Of a stretch of DNA of 64,000 nucleotides, positions 28,581 through 38,509 are shown in pieces. The stretch spans positions 3,286,001 to 3,350,000 of the forward strand of contig OZ176059.1 in assembly GCA_964247055.1 (NCBI GenBank), read 5' to 3'. A program made the translations under genes and the position numbers. The stretch comes from Paragordius varius (taxonomy: Eukaryota; Nematomorpha). The notes under the pieces were generated by a model. That model had not been told where the DNA came from, ran no database searches, and worked only from the letters and a program-made list of their open reading frames with translations. Positions within the stretch are counted from its first letter, which is position 1, and each line of letters opens with the position of its first letter.

Positions 28581-31500
28581 ACTCTTATAAATAATTAGCT
28601 GTGTTTTTTGTGTGGAATTAAAAATATTCTTGAAACTCTTCTTATAAATAATTTTCTGTGTTTTTGTGGAATTAAAAATATTCTTGAAACTCTTATAAAT
28701 AATTTTCTGTGTTTTGTGTGGAATTAAAAATATTCTTGAAACTTTTCTTATAAATAATTTGCTGTGTTTTTGTGGAATTAAAAATATTCTTGAAACTTTT
28801 ATAAATAATTTTCTGTGTTTTTCTGTGGAATTAAAAATATTCTTGAAACTCTTATAAATAATTTGCTGTGTTTTTTTGTGGAATTAAAAATATCCTTGAA
28901 ACTCTTCTTATAAATAATTTTATGTGTTTGTGTGTGGAATTAAAAATATTCTTGAAACTCTTATTAATAATTTTCTGTGTTTTGTGTGGAATTAAAAATA
29001 TTCTTGAAACTCTTATAAATAATTTTCTGTGTTTTTTGTGGAATTAAAAATATTCTTGAAACTCTTATAAATAATTTGCTGTGTTTTTCTGTGGAATTAA
29101 AAATATTCTTGAAACTCTTATAAATAATTTGCTGTGTTTTTTTGTGGAATTAAAAATATCCTTGAAACTCTTCTTATAAATAATTTTATGTGTTTGTGTG
29201 TGGAATTAAAAATATTCTTGAAACTCTTATTAATAATTTTCTGTGTTTTGTGTGGAATTAAAAATATTCTTGAAACTCTTATAAATAATTTTCTGTGTTT
29301 TTTGTGGAATTAAAAATATTCTTGAAACTCTTATAAATAATTTTCTGTGTTTTTTTTGTGGAATTAAAAATATTCTTGAAACTCTTATAAATAATTTTCT
29401 CTGTTTTTTGTGGAATTAAAAATATTCTTGAAACTCTTCTTATAAATAATTTTCTGTGTTTTTGTGTGGAATTAAAAATATTCTTGAAACTCTTATAAAT
29501 AATTTTCTGTGTTTTTTGTGGAATTAAAAATATTCTTGAAACTTTTCTTATAAATAATTTTCTGTGTTTTTGTGTGGAATTAAAAATATTCTTGAAACTC
29601 TTATAAATAATTTTCTGTGTTTTTGTGTGGAATTAAAAATATTCTTGAAACTCTTATAAATAATTTTCTGTGTTTTGTGTGGAATTAAAAATATTCTTGA
29701 AACTCTTCTTATAAATAATTTGCTGTGTTTTTTGTGGAATTAAAAATATTCTTGAAACTCTTCTTATAAATAATTTGCTGTGTTTTTTGTGGAATTAAAA
29801 ATATTCTTGAAACTCTTATAAATAATTTTCTGTTTTTTTTGTGGAATTAAAAATATTCTTGAAACTCTTATAAATAATTTTATGTGTTTTTTGTGGAATT
29901 AAAAATATTCTTGAAACTCTTATAAATAATTTTCTGTGTTTTTTTGTGGAATAAAAAATATTATTGAAACTCTTATAAATAATTTTCTGTGTTTTTGTGT
30001 GGAATTAAAAATATTCTTGAAACTCTTATAAATAATTTTATGTGTTTTTTGTGGAATTAAAAATATTCTTGAAACTTTTCTTATAAATAATTTTATGTGT
30101 TTTTTTTGTGGAATTAAAAATATTCTTGAAACTCTTATAAATAATTTTCTGTGTTTTTTGTGGAATTAAAAATATTCTTGAAACTCTTATAAATAATTTT
30201 CTGTGTTTTTTGTGGAATTAAAAATATTCTTGAAACTCTTATAAATAATTTTCTGTGTTTTTTGTGGAATTAAAAATATTCTTGAAACTCTTATAAATAA
30301 TTTTCTGTGTTTTTTGTGGAATTAAAAATATTCTTGAAACTCTTATAAATAATTTTCTGTGTTTTTTGTGGAATTAAAAATATTCTTGAAACTCTTATAA
30401 ATAATTTTCTGTGTTTTTTGTGGAATTAAAAATATTCTTGAAACTTTTCTTATAAATAATTTTCTGTGTTTTTCTGTGGAATTAAAAATATTCTTGAAAC
30501 TCTTATAAATAATTTTCTGTGTTTTTCTGTGGAATTAAAAATATTCTTGAAACTCTTATAAATAATTTTCTGTTTTTTTGTGGAATTAAAAATATTCTTG
30601 AAACTCTTATAAATAATTTTCTGTTTTTTTGTGGAATTAAAAATATTCTTGAAACTCTTATAAATAATTTTCTGTGTTTTTGTGTGGAATTAAAAATATT
30701 CTTGAAACTCTTATAAATAATTTTCTGTGTTTTTTTGTGGAATTAAAAATATTCTTGAAACTCTTATAAATACTTTTCTGTGTTTTTTGTGGAATTAAAA
30801 ATATTCTTGAAACTCTTATAAATAATTTTCTGTGTTTTTTGTGGAATTAAAAATATTCTTGAAACTCTTATAAATAATTTTCTGTGTTTTTTGTGGAATT
30901 AAAAATATTCTTGAAACTTTTCTTATAAATAATTTTCTGTGTTTTTCTGTGGAATTAAAAATATTCTTGAAACTCTTATAAATAATTTTCTGTGTTTTTC
31001 TGTGGAATTAAAAATATTCTTGAAACTCTTATAAATAATTTTCTGTTTTTTTGTGGAATTAAAAATATTCTTGAAACTCTTATAAATAATTTTCTGTTTT
31101 TTTGTGGAATTAAAAATATTCTTGAAACTCTTATAAATAATTTTCTGTGTTTTTTGTGGAATTAAAAATATTCTTGAAACTCTTATAAATAATTTTTTGT
31201 GTTTTTTGTGGAATTAAAAATATTCTTGAAACTCTTATAAATAATTTTCAGTTTTTTTGTGGAATTAAAAATATTCTTGAAACTCTTCTTATAAATAATT
31301 TTCTGTGTTTTTGTGTGGAATTAAAAATATTCTTGAAACTCTTCTTATAAATAATTTGCTGTGTTTTTCTGTGGAATTAAAAATATTCTTGAAACTCTTC
31401 TTATAAATAATTTTCTGTGTTTTTTGTGGAATTAAAAATATTCTTGAAACTCTTCTTATAAATAATTTTCTGTGTTTTGTGTGGAATTAAAAATATTCTT

Positions 31501-32399
31501 GAAACTCTTCTTATAAATAATTTTCTGTGTTTTTTGTGGAATTAAAAATATTCTTGAAACTCTTATAAATAATTTTCTGTGTTTTTTGTGGAATTAAAAA
31601 TATTCTTGAAACTCTTATAAATAATTTTCTGTGTTTTTTGTGGAATTAAAAATATTCTTGAAACTCTTATAAATAATTTTCTGTGTTTTTTGTGGAATTA
31701 AAAATATTCTTGAAACTGTTATAAATAATTTGCTGTGTTTTTTTGTGGAATTAAAAATATTCTTGAAACTTTTATAAATAATTTTCTGTGTTTTTTTGTG
31801 GAATTAAAAATATTCTTGAAACTCTTATAAATAATTTTATGTGTTTTTTTGTGGAATTAAAAATATTCTTGAAACTTTTATAAATAATTTTCTGTGTTTG
31901 TGTGTGGAATTAAAAATATTCTTGAAACTCTTTTAAATAATTTTCTGTTTTTTTGTGGAATTAAAAAATTTCTTGAAACTTTTATAAATAATTTTCTGTT
32001 TTTTTGTGGAATTAAAAAATTTCTTGATAAACTTTTAAATAATTTTCTGTGTTTTTTGTGGAATTAAAAATATTCTTGAAACTTTTATAAATAATTTGCT
32101 GTGTTTTTTGTGGAATTAAAAATATTCTTGAAACTTTTATAAATAATTTTCTGTGTTTTTTTGTGGAATTAAAAATATTCTTGAAACTTTTCTTATAAAT
32201 AATTTTCTGTGTTTTTTGTGGAATTAAAAATATTCTTGAAACTTTTATAAATAATTTTCTGTGTTTTTTGTGGAATTAAAAATATTCTTGAAACTTTTAT
32301 AAATAATTTTCTGTGTTTTTTGTGGAATTAAAAATATTCTTGAAACTTTTCTTATAAATAATTTTCTGTGTTTTTTGTGGAATTAAAAATATTCTTGAA

Positions 32400-33000
32400 A
32401 CTCTTATAAATAATTTCATGTGTTTTTTGTGGAATTAAAAATATTCTTTAAACTCTTATAAATAATTTTCTGTGTTTGTGTGTGGAATTAAAAATATTCT
32501 TGAAACTCTTATAAATAATTTTCTGTGTTTTTTGTGGAATTAAAAATATTCTTTAAACTCTTATAAATAATTTTCTGTGTTTGTGTGTGGAATTAAAAAT
32601 ATTCTTGAAACTCTTATAAATACTTTTCTGTGTTTTTTGTGGAATTAAAAATATTCTTGAAACTCTTATAAATAATTTTCTGTGTTTTTTGTGGAATTAA
32701 AAATATTCTTGAAACTCTTATAAATAATTTTCTGTGTTTTTTGTGGAATTAAAAATATTCTTGAAACTCTTATAAATAATTTTCTGTGTTTTTTGTGGAA
32801 TTAAAAATATTCTTGAAACTCTTATAAATAATTTCATGTGTTTTTTGTGGAATTAAAAATATTCTTTAAACTCTTATAAATAATTTTCTGTGTTTGTGTG
32901 TGGAATTAAAAATATTCTTGAAACTCTTATAAATACTTTTCTGTGTTTTTTGTGGAATTAAAAATATTCTTGAAACTCTTATAAATAATTTTCTGTGTTT
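32400..33000 (+). repeat. Higher-order duplication of about 420 bp within the satellite
   Basis: A unit with AATTTCATGTG followed by ATTCTTTAAACTC and a TTTGTGTGTGG linker appears at about 32410 and again at about 32830, with the same neighbours. Similar small duplications marked by GATGTGTTTGTGTG occur at about 7213, 7578 and 8169. Confidence 0.55.
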
Positions 33001-34360
33001 TTTGTGGAATTAAAAATATTCTTGAAACTCTTATAAATAATTTTCTGTGTTTTTTGTGGAATTAAAAATATTCTTGAAACTCTTATAAATAATTTTCTGT
33101 GTTTTTTGTGGAATTAAAAATATTCTTGAAACTCTTCTTATAAATAATTTTCTGTGTTTTTTGTGGAATTAAAAATATTCTTGAAACTCTTATAAATAAT
33201 TTTATGTTTTTTTGTGTGGAATTAAAAATATTCTTGAAACTCTTATAAATAATTTTCTGTGTTTTTTTGTGGAATTAAAAATATTCTTGAAACTCTTATA
33301 AATAATTTTCTGTGATTTTTGTGGAATTAAAAATATTCTTGAAACTCTTATAAATAATTTTATGTTTTTTTGTGTGGAATTAAAAATATTCTTGAAACTC
33401 TTATAAATAATTTTCTGTGTTTTTTTGTGGAATTAAAAATATTCTTGAAACTCTTATAAATAATTTTATGTTTTTTTGTGTGGAATTAAAAATATTCTTG
33501 AAACTCTTATAAATAATTTTCTGTGTTTTTTTGTGGAATTAAAAATATTCTTGAAACTCTTATAAATAATTTTCTGTGTTTTTTTGTGGAATTAAAAATA
33601 TTCTTGAAACTCTTATAAATAATTTTCTGTGATTTTTTGTGGAATTAAAAATATTCTTGAAACTCTTATAAATAATTTTCTGTGATTTTTGTGGAATTAA
33701 AAATATTCTTGAAACTCTTATAAATAATTTTCTGTGTTTTTTGTGGAATTAAAAATATTCTTGAAACTCTTATAAATAATTTTATGTTTTTTTGTGTGGA
33801 ATTAAAAATATTCTTGAAACTCTTATAAATAATTTTCTGTGTTTTTTTGTGGAATTAAAAATATTCTTGAAACTCTTATAAATAATTTTATGTTTTTTTG
33901 TGTGGAATTAAAAATATTCTTGAAACTCTTATAAATAATTTTCTGTGTTTTTTTGTGGAATTAAAAATATTCTTGAAACTTTTATAAATAATTTTCTGTG
34001 TTTTTCTGTGGAATTAAAAATATTCTTGAAACTTTTATAAATAATTTTCTGTGTTTTTGTGTGGAATTAAAAATATTCTTGAAACTTTTATAAATAATTT
34101 TCTGTGTTTTTTTGTGGAATTAAAAATATTCTTGAAGCTCTTATAAATAATTTTCTGTTTTTCTGTGGAATTAAAAATATTCTTGAAACTATTATAAATA
34201 ATTTTCTGTGTTTTTCTGTGGAATTAAAAATATTCTTGAAACTTTTATAAATAATTTTCTGTGTTTTTGTGTGGAGTTAAAAATATTCTTGAAACTTTTA
34301 TAAATAATTTTCTGTGTTTTTGTGTGGAATTAAAAAATTCTTGATATACTTTTAAAATAA

Positions 34361-34710
34361 TTTTTCTAAAAAATATTTTCAAGCTTTTAAACAATTTAAT
34401 GTAATTTTCTTGCAAACTTTTATAAATAATTTTATGAATATATTTTTCTTAAAAATATATTAGTTTTTATATAATATAAAAAAAACAGTTTTTTCGAGCT
34501 AGATCAATAAGTTTAAAATCATATGGACAAAAATTTAATTCTAAACAAAATTTACGAATTTTTGTTTTTTTGTGGAATTAAAAAATTTCTTTATACTTTT
34601 TAAATACTTTTAAGTATAATTATCTTAAAATTTATGAAGTTTATATAATATATATATATACTTAATAAGTTTAAAATCTAATGGACAAAAATCTATTTCT
34701 AAACAAAAAA
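34361..34710 (+). repeat. Right flank of satellite: same composite repeat as left flank
   Basis: TGGACAAAAATTTA at 34524 and TGGACAAAAATCTA at 34682 lie in the same context as at 2281 and 2541, including TTTACGAATTTTTG and one diverged satellite core at 34573. Both edges therefore sit in one older repeat family. Confidence 0.65.
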
Positions 34711-35450
34711 ATTAAATAAAAAAATGGAATATTTTCATTTTATTATTCCATATTAATTTTATTTTAGTTTATTTTTATAATAATATAGCATCATTTATAA
34801 TTCCTTATAATATTAATTTATTCCACTTGATTTAATATTTCAGGATATTGTTTTACAAAATATGCCATCTTTTTATCATTTTTTGAAATTAAAAAGAGGC
34901 AAATAATGTGTATTTTATGGTTTTTAAATTATCTGAATGATAATATTTTAAAAAATATCATTTTAAATTTATTATTAATTTTTAAAATGGTTTAATATCA
35001 TCTTATTAATAATTTTTAAAATAACATTTAAAAGACATTTTTTAAAAATGTTTTATTATAAGTTTTTAAAAAAGTTTAAATTTTTTGAATAATAATATAA
35101 TTTTTTAAAAAATACCATTTTAATCAGCATTAATAGTTTTTTAAATTTAATTTATCTAAATGATTATAATTTTAAAAATACCAATTAAAACAACATTTAA
35201 TATGTTTCATTATTAGTTTTAAAAAAATATATTTTTTAATCGTGTTTTATCAATTTTAAAAATACCATTTAAAAATGTTTTAATATTTTATCAGTTTTTA
35301 AAATTTAATATTATCTGAAAAAATGAAAATAATTTTAAAAAATACTATTTTAAAGGCCTTTTTTTAAAATTTTATCAATTTTATAAAAAATTAGAATTTT
35401 TTAAATCGTTTTTTCAAGCTATAGACCCTTAATAAAGTTTAAAAATATAA
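34711..35450. other. AT-rich non-coding stretch
   Basis: No gene, splice signal or clean repeat is seen. Loose recurrences of AAAAATACCATTTTAAA and AGTTTTTAAA near 35010, 35120, 35180, 35270 and 35340 hint at a very old tandem family. Confidence 0.5.
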
Positions 35451-35454
35451 AGAC

Positions 35455-36290
35455 GATATTTTTATTATAAATAATAATATAAATTTAAATAATTATAATT
35501 ATTATTATTAATATTATTATTTTTTTTAATAAAAATATAATATATATAAATTGAATAATTTTAAAATAAATTATTATTTTTTGAAAAATTATTATAAATA
35601 ATAAAATTTATTAATATTATTATTATTATTATAAAATATATCATCATATAATTTATTATTTTTCTGAATATTATTTCGATATTTAAACTAAAATTGTTTT
35701 TTTTAAATAAAATAAATAAAAAAATATATATTAATTGAATAATTTTAAAATAAATTATTATTTTGTTTTTTGAAATCAAAAATAAAAATATTAATATTAA
35801 TATTAATTTAAAATATATCATTTTTATATAATATATTATTTCTATATTATTTCAATATTTAAACTAAAATATTGTTTTTTTTAAATAAAATAATAAAATA
35901 TATATTAATTGAATAATTTTAAAATAAATTATTATTATGTTTTTTTGAAATTAAAAATACTTATTATTAATATTAATATGAAATATATCATTTTTATATA
36001 ATTTATTATTTTTTCTGAATATTATTTCGATATTTAAACTAAAATAATTATTTTTTTTTAATAAAAAAATAAAATATATATTAATTGGATAATTTTAAAT
36101 TAAATTATTATTATTATATTTTTTTGAAAAATTAAAATTAAATTAATTATTAATAATATGGAATATATCATTTTTATATAATTTATTATTTTTTCTATAT
36201 TATTTCGATATTTAAACTAAAATAATGTTTCTTTTTAATAAAAAATAAAATAAAAAATATATATTAATTATAAAATATTATTTTCTGGAT
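35455..36290 (+). repeat. Tandem repeat, about four units of 175-190 bp
   Basis: Each unit carries ATTTCGATATTTAAACTAAA (or a close variant), a poly-T/AAATAAAA stretch, ATATATATTAATTGAATAA and a block ending in AAATATATCATTTTTATAT. Anchors fall near 35672, 35850, 36027 and 36205. The open frame across part of it on the minus strand is just low-complexity AT sequence. Confidence 0.75.
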
Positions 36291-36649
36291 AATAATAAAA
36301 TTATTTAAAAATTTAAAATAATAATTTAAATTTTTTTGGAACAAAAATTATTAGAGCAAATAAATTAATAAATATAATTTATTAATGGCTTACATACATA
36401 CACATAATCATATGTTGATGAACTCATTAAAATTAATTTTTTATAATATTTATATTTATATATTTTATAAAAATTAAAATTCCAGTTACATATAAGAAAT
36501 AATAATGCGAGTAGTCAATTAAGATACAAAATAGTATTTATGAAAGAAAAAAACCATTTAAGTACAATATAGCATTAAAAAATATATATGTGTGTACTTT
36601 AATAGCAAAAAAAAGTTAGTTATTAATTTCAAAAAAAAATTTCATTATA

Positions 36650-36766
36650 CAGTGGCGTATAAGTATAAAAAAACTTTGATTTCAATTAAATCCGCAAATT
36701 ATGGTAAAACATTGGGAATATATTGTTTAATTTACACCATTTTTTGTTTTTTGCCATACGCTACTG
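36650..36766. mobile_element. Short terminal-inverted-repeat element (MITE-like), about 117 bp
   Basis: The ends are CAGTGGCGTAT (36650-36660) and ATACGCTACTG (36756-36766). The second is the reverse complement of the first with one mismatch, and weaker complementarity extends inward (poly-A on one side, poly-T on the other). CAGTGGCG-type ends preceded by TA are seen in Tc1/mariner-like and some hAT-like elements. TA precedes the left end, but TT rather than TA follows the right end, so the target duplication is not confirmed. It has no coding capacity. It could also be a chance hairpin. Confidence 0.45.
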
Positions 36767-36799
36767 TTGTTTTGTAATAGATGTGGTTTATAAAAGTTA

Positions 36800-38362
36800 A
36801 TTTTTTGTATTTTTCAAAAAAGACAATAAATGAATAAATATAAAGTTTTTAAACAGCTGATCAATGAATGTGCGTTAAAACAGAATTTAAGAAAATTAAC
36901 CAAAAAATTTAACATTAAAATAAAATAAAATATAAAAAATAAATAATAAAATATAAAAATAATATATATTTTTTTTGGAAATTAACCTAAAAATTTATAA
37001 AGTTATCGTGAATTAATGCGTGCTAGATTAGTATATAATATATAAAACTTATCATTATCATATGTTTTATCATCTGTCTGAATAAATGAGCGCTAACATG
37101 TTTAAGGTAATCGCGAAAAATAAAACAGGTGTTTAATGAATGAATGTATAAAAGTTATTATTAATCATATGTTTTATCATTCGATTAAATAAATGAGCGC
37201 AAACATGGTTATTATATAAGGGCGAAAGGTAAAACAGGTGTTTAATGAATGAATGTATAATAGCTATCATAATTTATGTCTAAAAACAAAGTTTTATAAA
37301 ATCAGGTGATTTTATGATTGTGAGTTTAAATGTAATGCGCAAAAACTTATAATAGATTAGTGGTCGAAAATAAATATTTTATCCAAAGAAGATAAAAATA
37401 TAAACACAGAGAAAAGTAATGAAAAAATCAGGTGATCTTGAGTGATTGAATGAATGCGTAAATAGCAATTTGAGTTTAACGGATAATTGTGTTTAAAATT
37501 TGAATTTATGTAGGTATAAGAAGTTTTGATTAATTGAGTTAAAAACAGCTGCTGTTATTAATAATCAGGTGTTCTTAAGTTTGTAAATATGTGCATTTTA
37601 AAACCCATTAGTTTAAAAGCTTTAAAAGTTATTTCGGGATTAAATAATTTCAATAAAGTAAAATCAGGTGATCTTGAGTGTATGAATGAACCTTAACTAA
37701 AATCCGTGTATTTTAAGTACTTTTGGCTTAGCTATTCCCGATTGATCCCAAAAAGAAAGTTTTCAAAAGTTTGTTAAATTTGTAAAGAGGTAATATCAGG
37801 TGTTGGTAATCAGGTGATTAATGAATGTGTGCTAAAACCCGTGTATTTTAACTACTTAGCTATTCCCGATTAATCTCAAAAAGTAAGTTTTACGAGAGTT
37901 TGTTGAAAAAAGAGGTAATAACAGCTGTTGGTAATCAGGTGATCTTTAGTTTATAAAATAATGTGTTAAAACCTGTGTATTTTAAGTGCTTCCTGTTTAG
38001 CTATTCCCGATTAAGCAAAAAAAACTTTTAGTAGAAAAAAGAGGTGTAATAAACAGGTGTTGGTAATCAGGTGATTAAAGAATGTGTTCTAAAATCCATG
38101 TATTTTAAGTACTTCTGGCTTAGCTATTCCCGATTAACCCCAAAAAGTAAGTTTTACAAAAGTTTGTTGAAAAAAGAATGTAAACAACAGCTGTTTTAAA
38201 TCAGGTGATTTTAGTTTACGAATAAATATTAATCCATGTATTTTTAGTTCTTCTGGCTTACCAATTCCCGATTAATCCCAAAAAGAAAGTTTTATAAAAT
38301 TTTGTTGGAAAAAAGAAGTGTAAAAAACAGCTGTTGGTAATCAGGTGATTAATGAATGTGTG
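36800..38362 (-). repeat. Tandem array in the eIF1 3' flank carrying repeated ends of exon 3
   Basis: Units of about 120-150 bases recur. The outer part (36.8-37.6 kb) has ATCATATGTTTTATCAT, AATGAGCGC and AAACAGGTGTTTAATGAATG. The inner part has AATCAGGTGATTAATGAATG and then a copy of the last 45-50 bases of eIF1 exon 3. Exon-end copies lie at about 37697-37748, 37832-37873, 37966-38014, 38089-38137 and 38229-38273. Each starts at or close to the stop codon and breaks off at about the same upstream point (TCGGGAATAGCTAA side, minus strand). They encode versions of the last 15 residues (KSGIAKQEALKIHGF) with substitutions. The outermost part is the most decayed. Confidence 0.8.
37697..38273 (-). 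pseudogene. Five partial copies of the eIF1 exon 3 terminus
   Basis: These are the exon-end fragments inside the 3' flank array, listed separately because they are gene-derived. All are on the minus strand, each 42-52 bases long. All keep the run GGGAATNGCTAA (or close) and the AAAATACANGGNTTTTA end. None has an acceptor or the rest of the exon, so none can be a functional exon. They arose by tandem duplication of a segment spanning the exon 3 end and its flank. Confidence 0.85.
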
Positions 38363-38509
38363 CTAAAACCCATGTATTTTAAGTGCTTCCTGTTTAGCTA
38401 TTCCCGATTTAACCAGAAAACCGCTGACATTCTTACGTTGATCGCCTTGGAGTTGAAGGACTTCCCCGAATTCGGGGTGTTCAATCACAGTTCCATTACA
38501 GGCAAATTC
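38363..38509 (-). CDS. eif1: eIF1 exon 3 (terminal exon)
   Basis: 147 bases encode residues 63-110 and TAG. The acceptor AATTATTTAG ends at 38510. GC content is far above the flanks, as expected for a constrained exon. A second complete copy lies inverted at 51291-51437 with five base differences, all synonymous. The open frame on the opposite strand (38345-38542) is an antisense shadow. Confidence 0.95.
   Translation of the reverse strand, partial: EFACNGTVIEHPEFGEVLQLQGDQRKNVSGFLVKSGIAKQEALKIHGF

Larger units (their letters stand above)
2790..34360 (+). repeat. Major satellite array, about 52 bp unit, roughly 600 copies
   Basis: The unit has a nearly invariant core, GGAATTAAAAATATTCTTG, followed by AAACTCTTATAAATAATTT. 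It then has a variable linker, typically (T)CTGTGTTTTTTGT, whose length and sequence differ from copy to copy (TGTGTG, TTTATTTGTG, TTTTTCTGTG, GATGTGTTTGTG). A TCT duplication in ACTCTTCTTATAA is common. Copies in the first few hundred bases and the last hundred are more diverged, the usual edge-decay pattern of an array homogenised by unequal exchange. Units of 54 bp string together into open frames reading CGIKNILETLINNFL; these are a by-product of unit length. The true array length in the genome may differ from the assembled one. Confidence 0.97.

Noticed and set aside
2790-34360. Telomeric or centromeric identity of the satellite
   Set aside because: No TTAGG or TTAGGG runs are seen; centromere function cannot be judged from sequence alone.
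36592-36777. 61-residue open frame
   Set aside because: It spans a probable small inverted-repeat element and AT-rich flank, with no conserved or coding-like composition.
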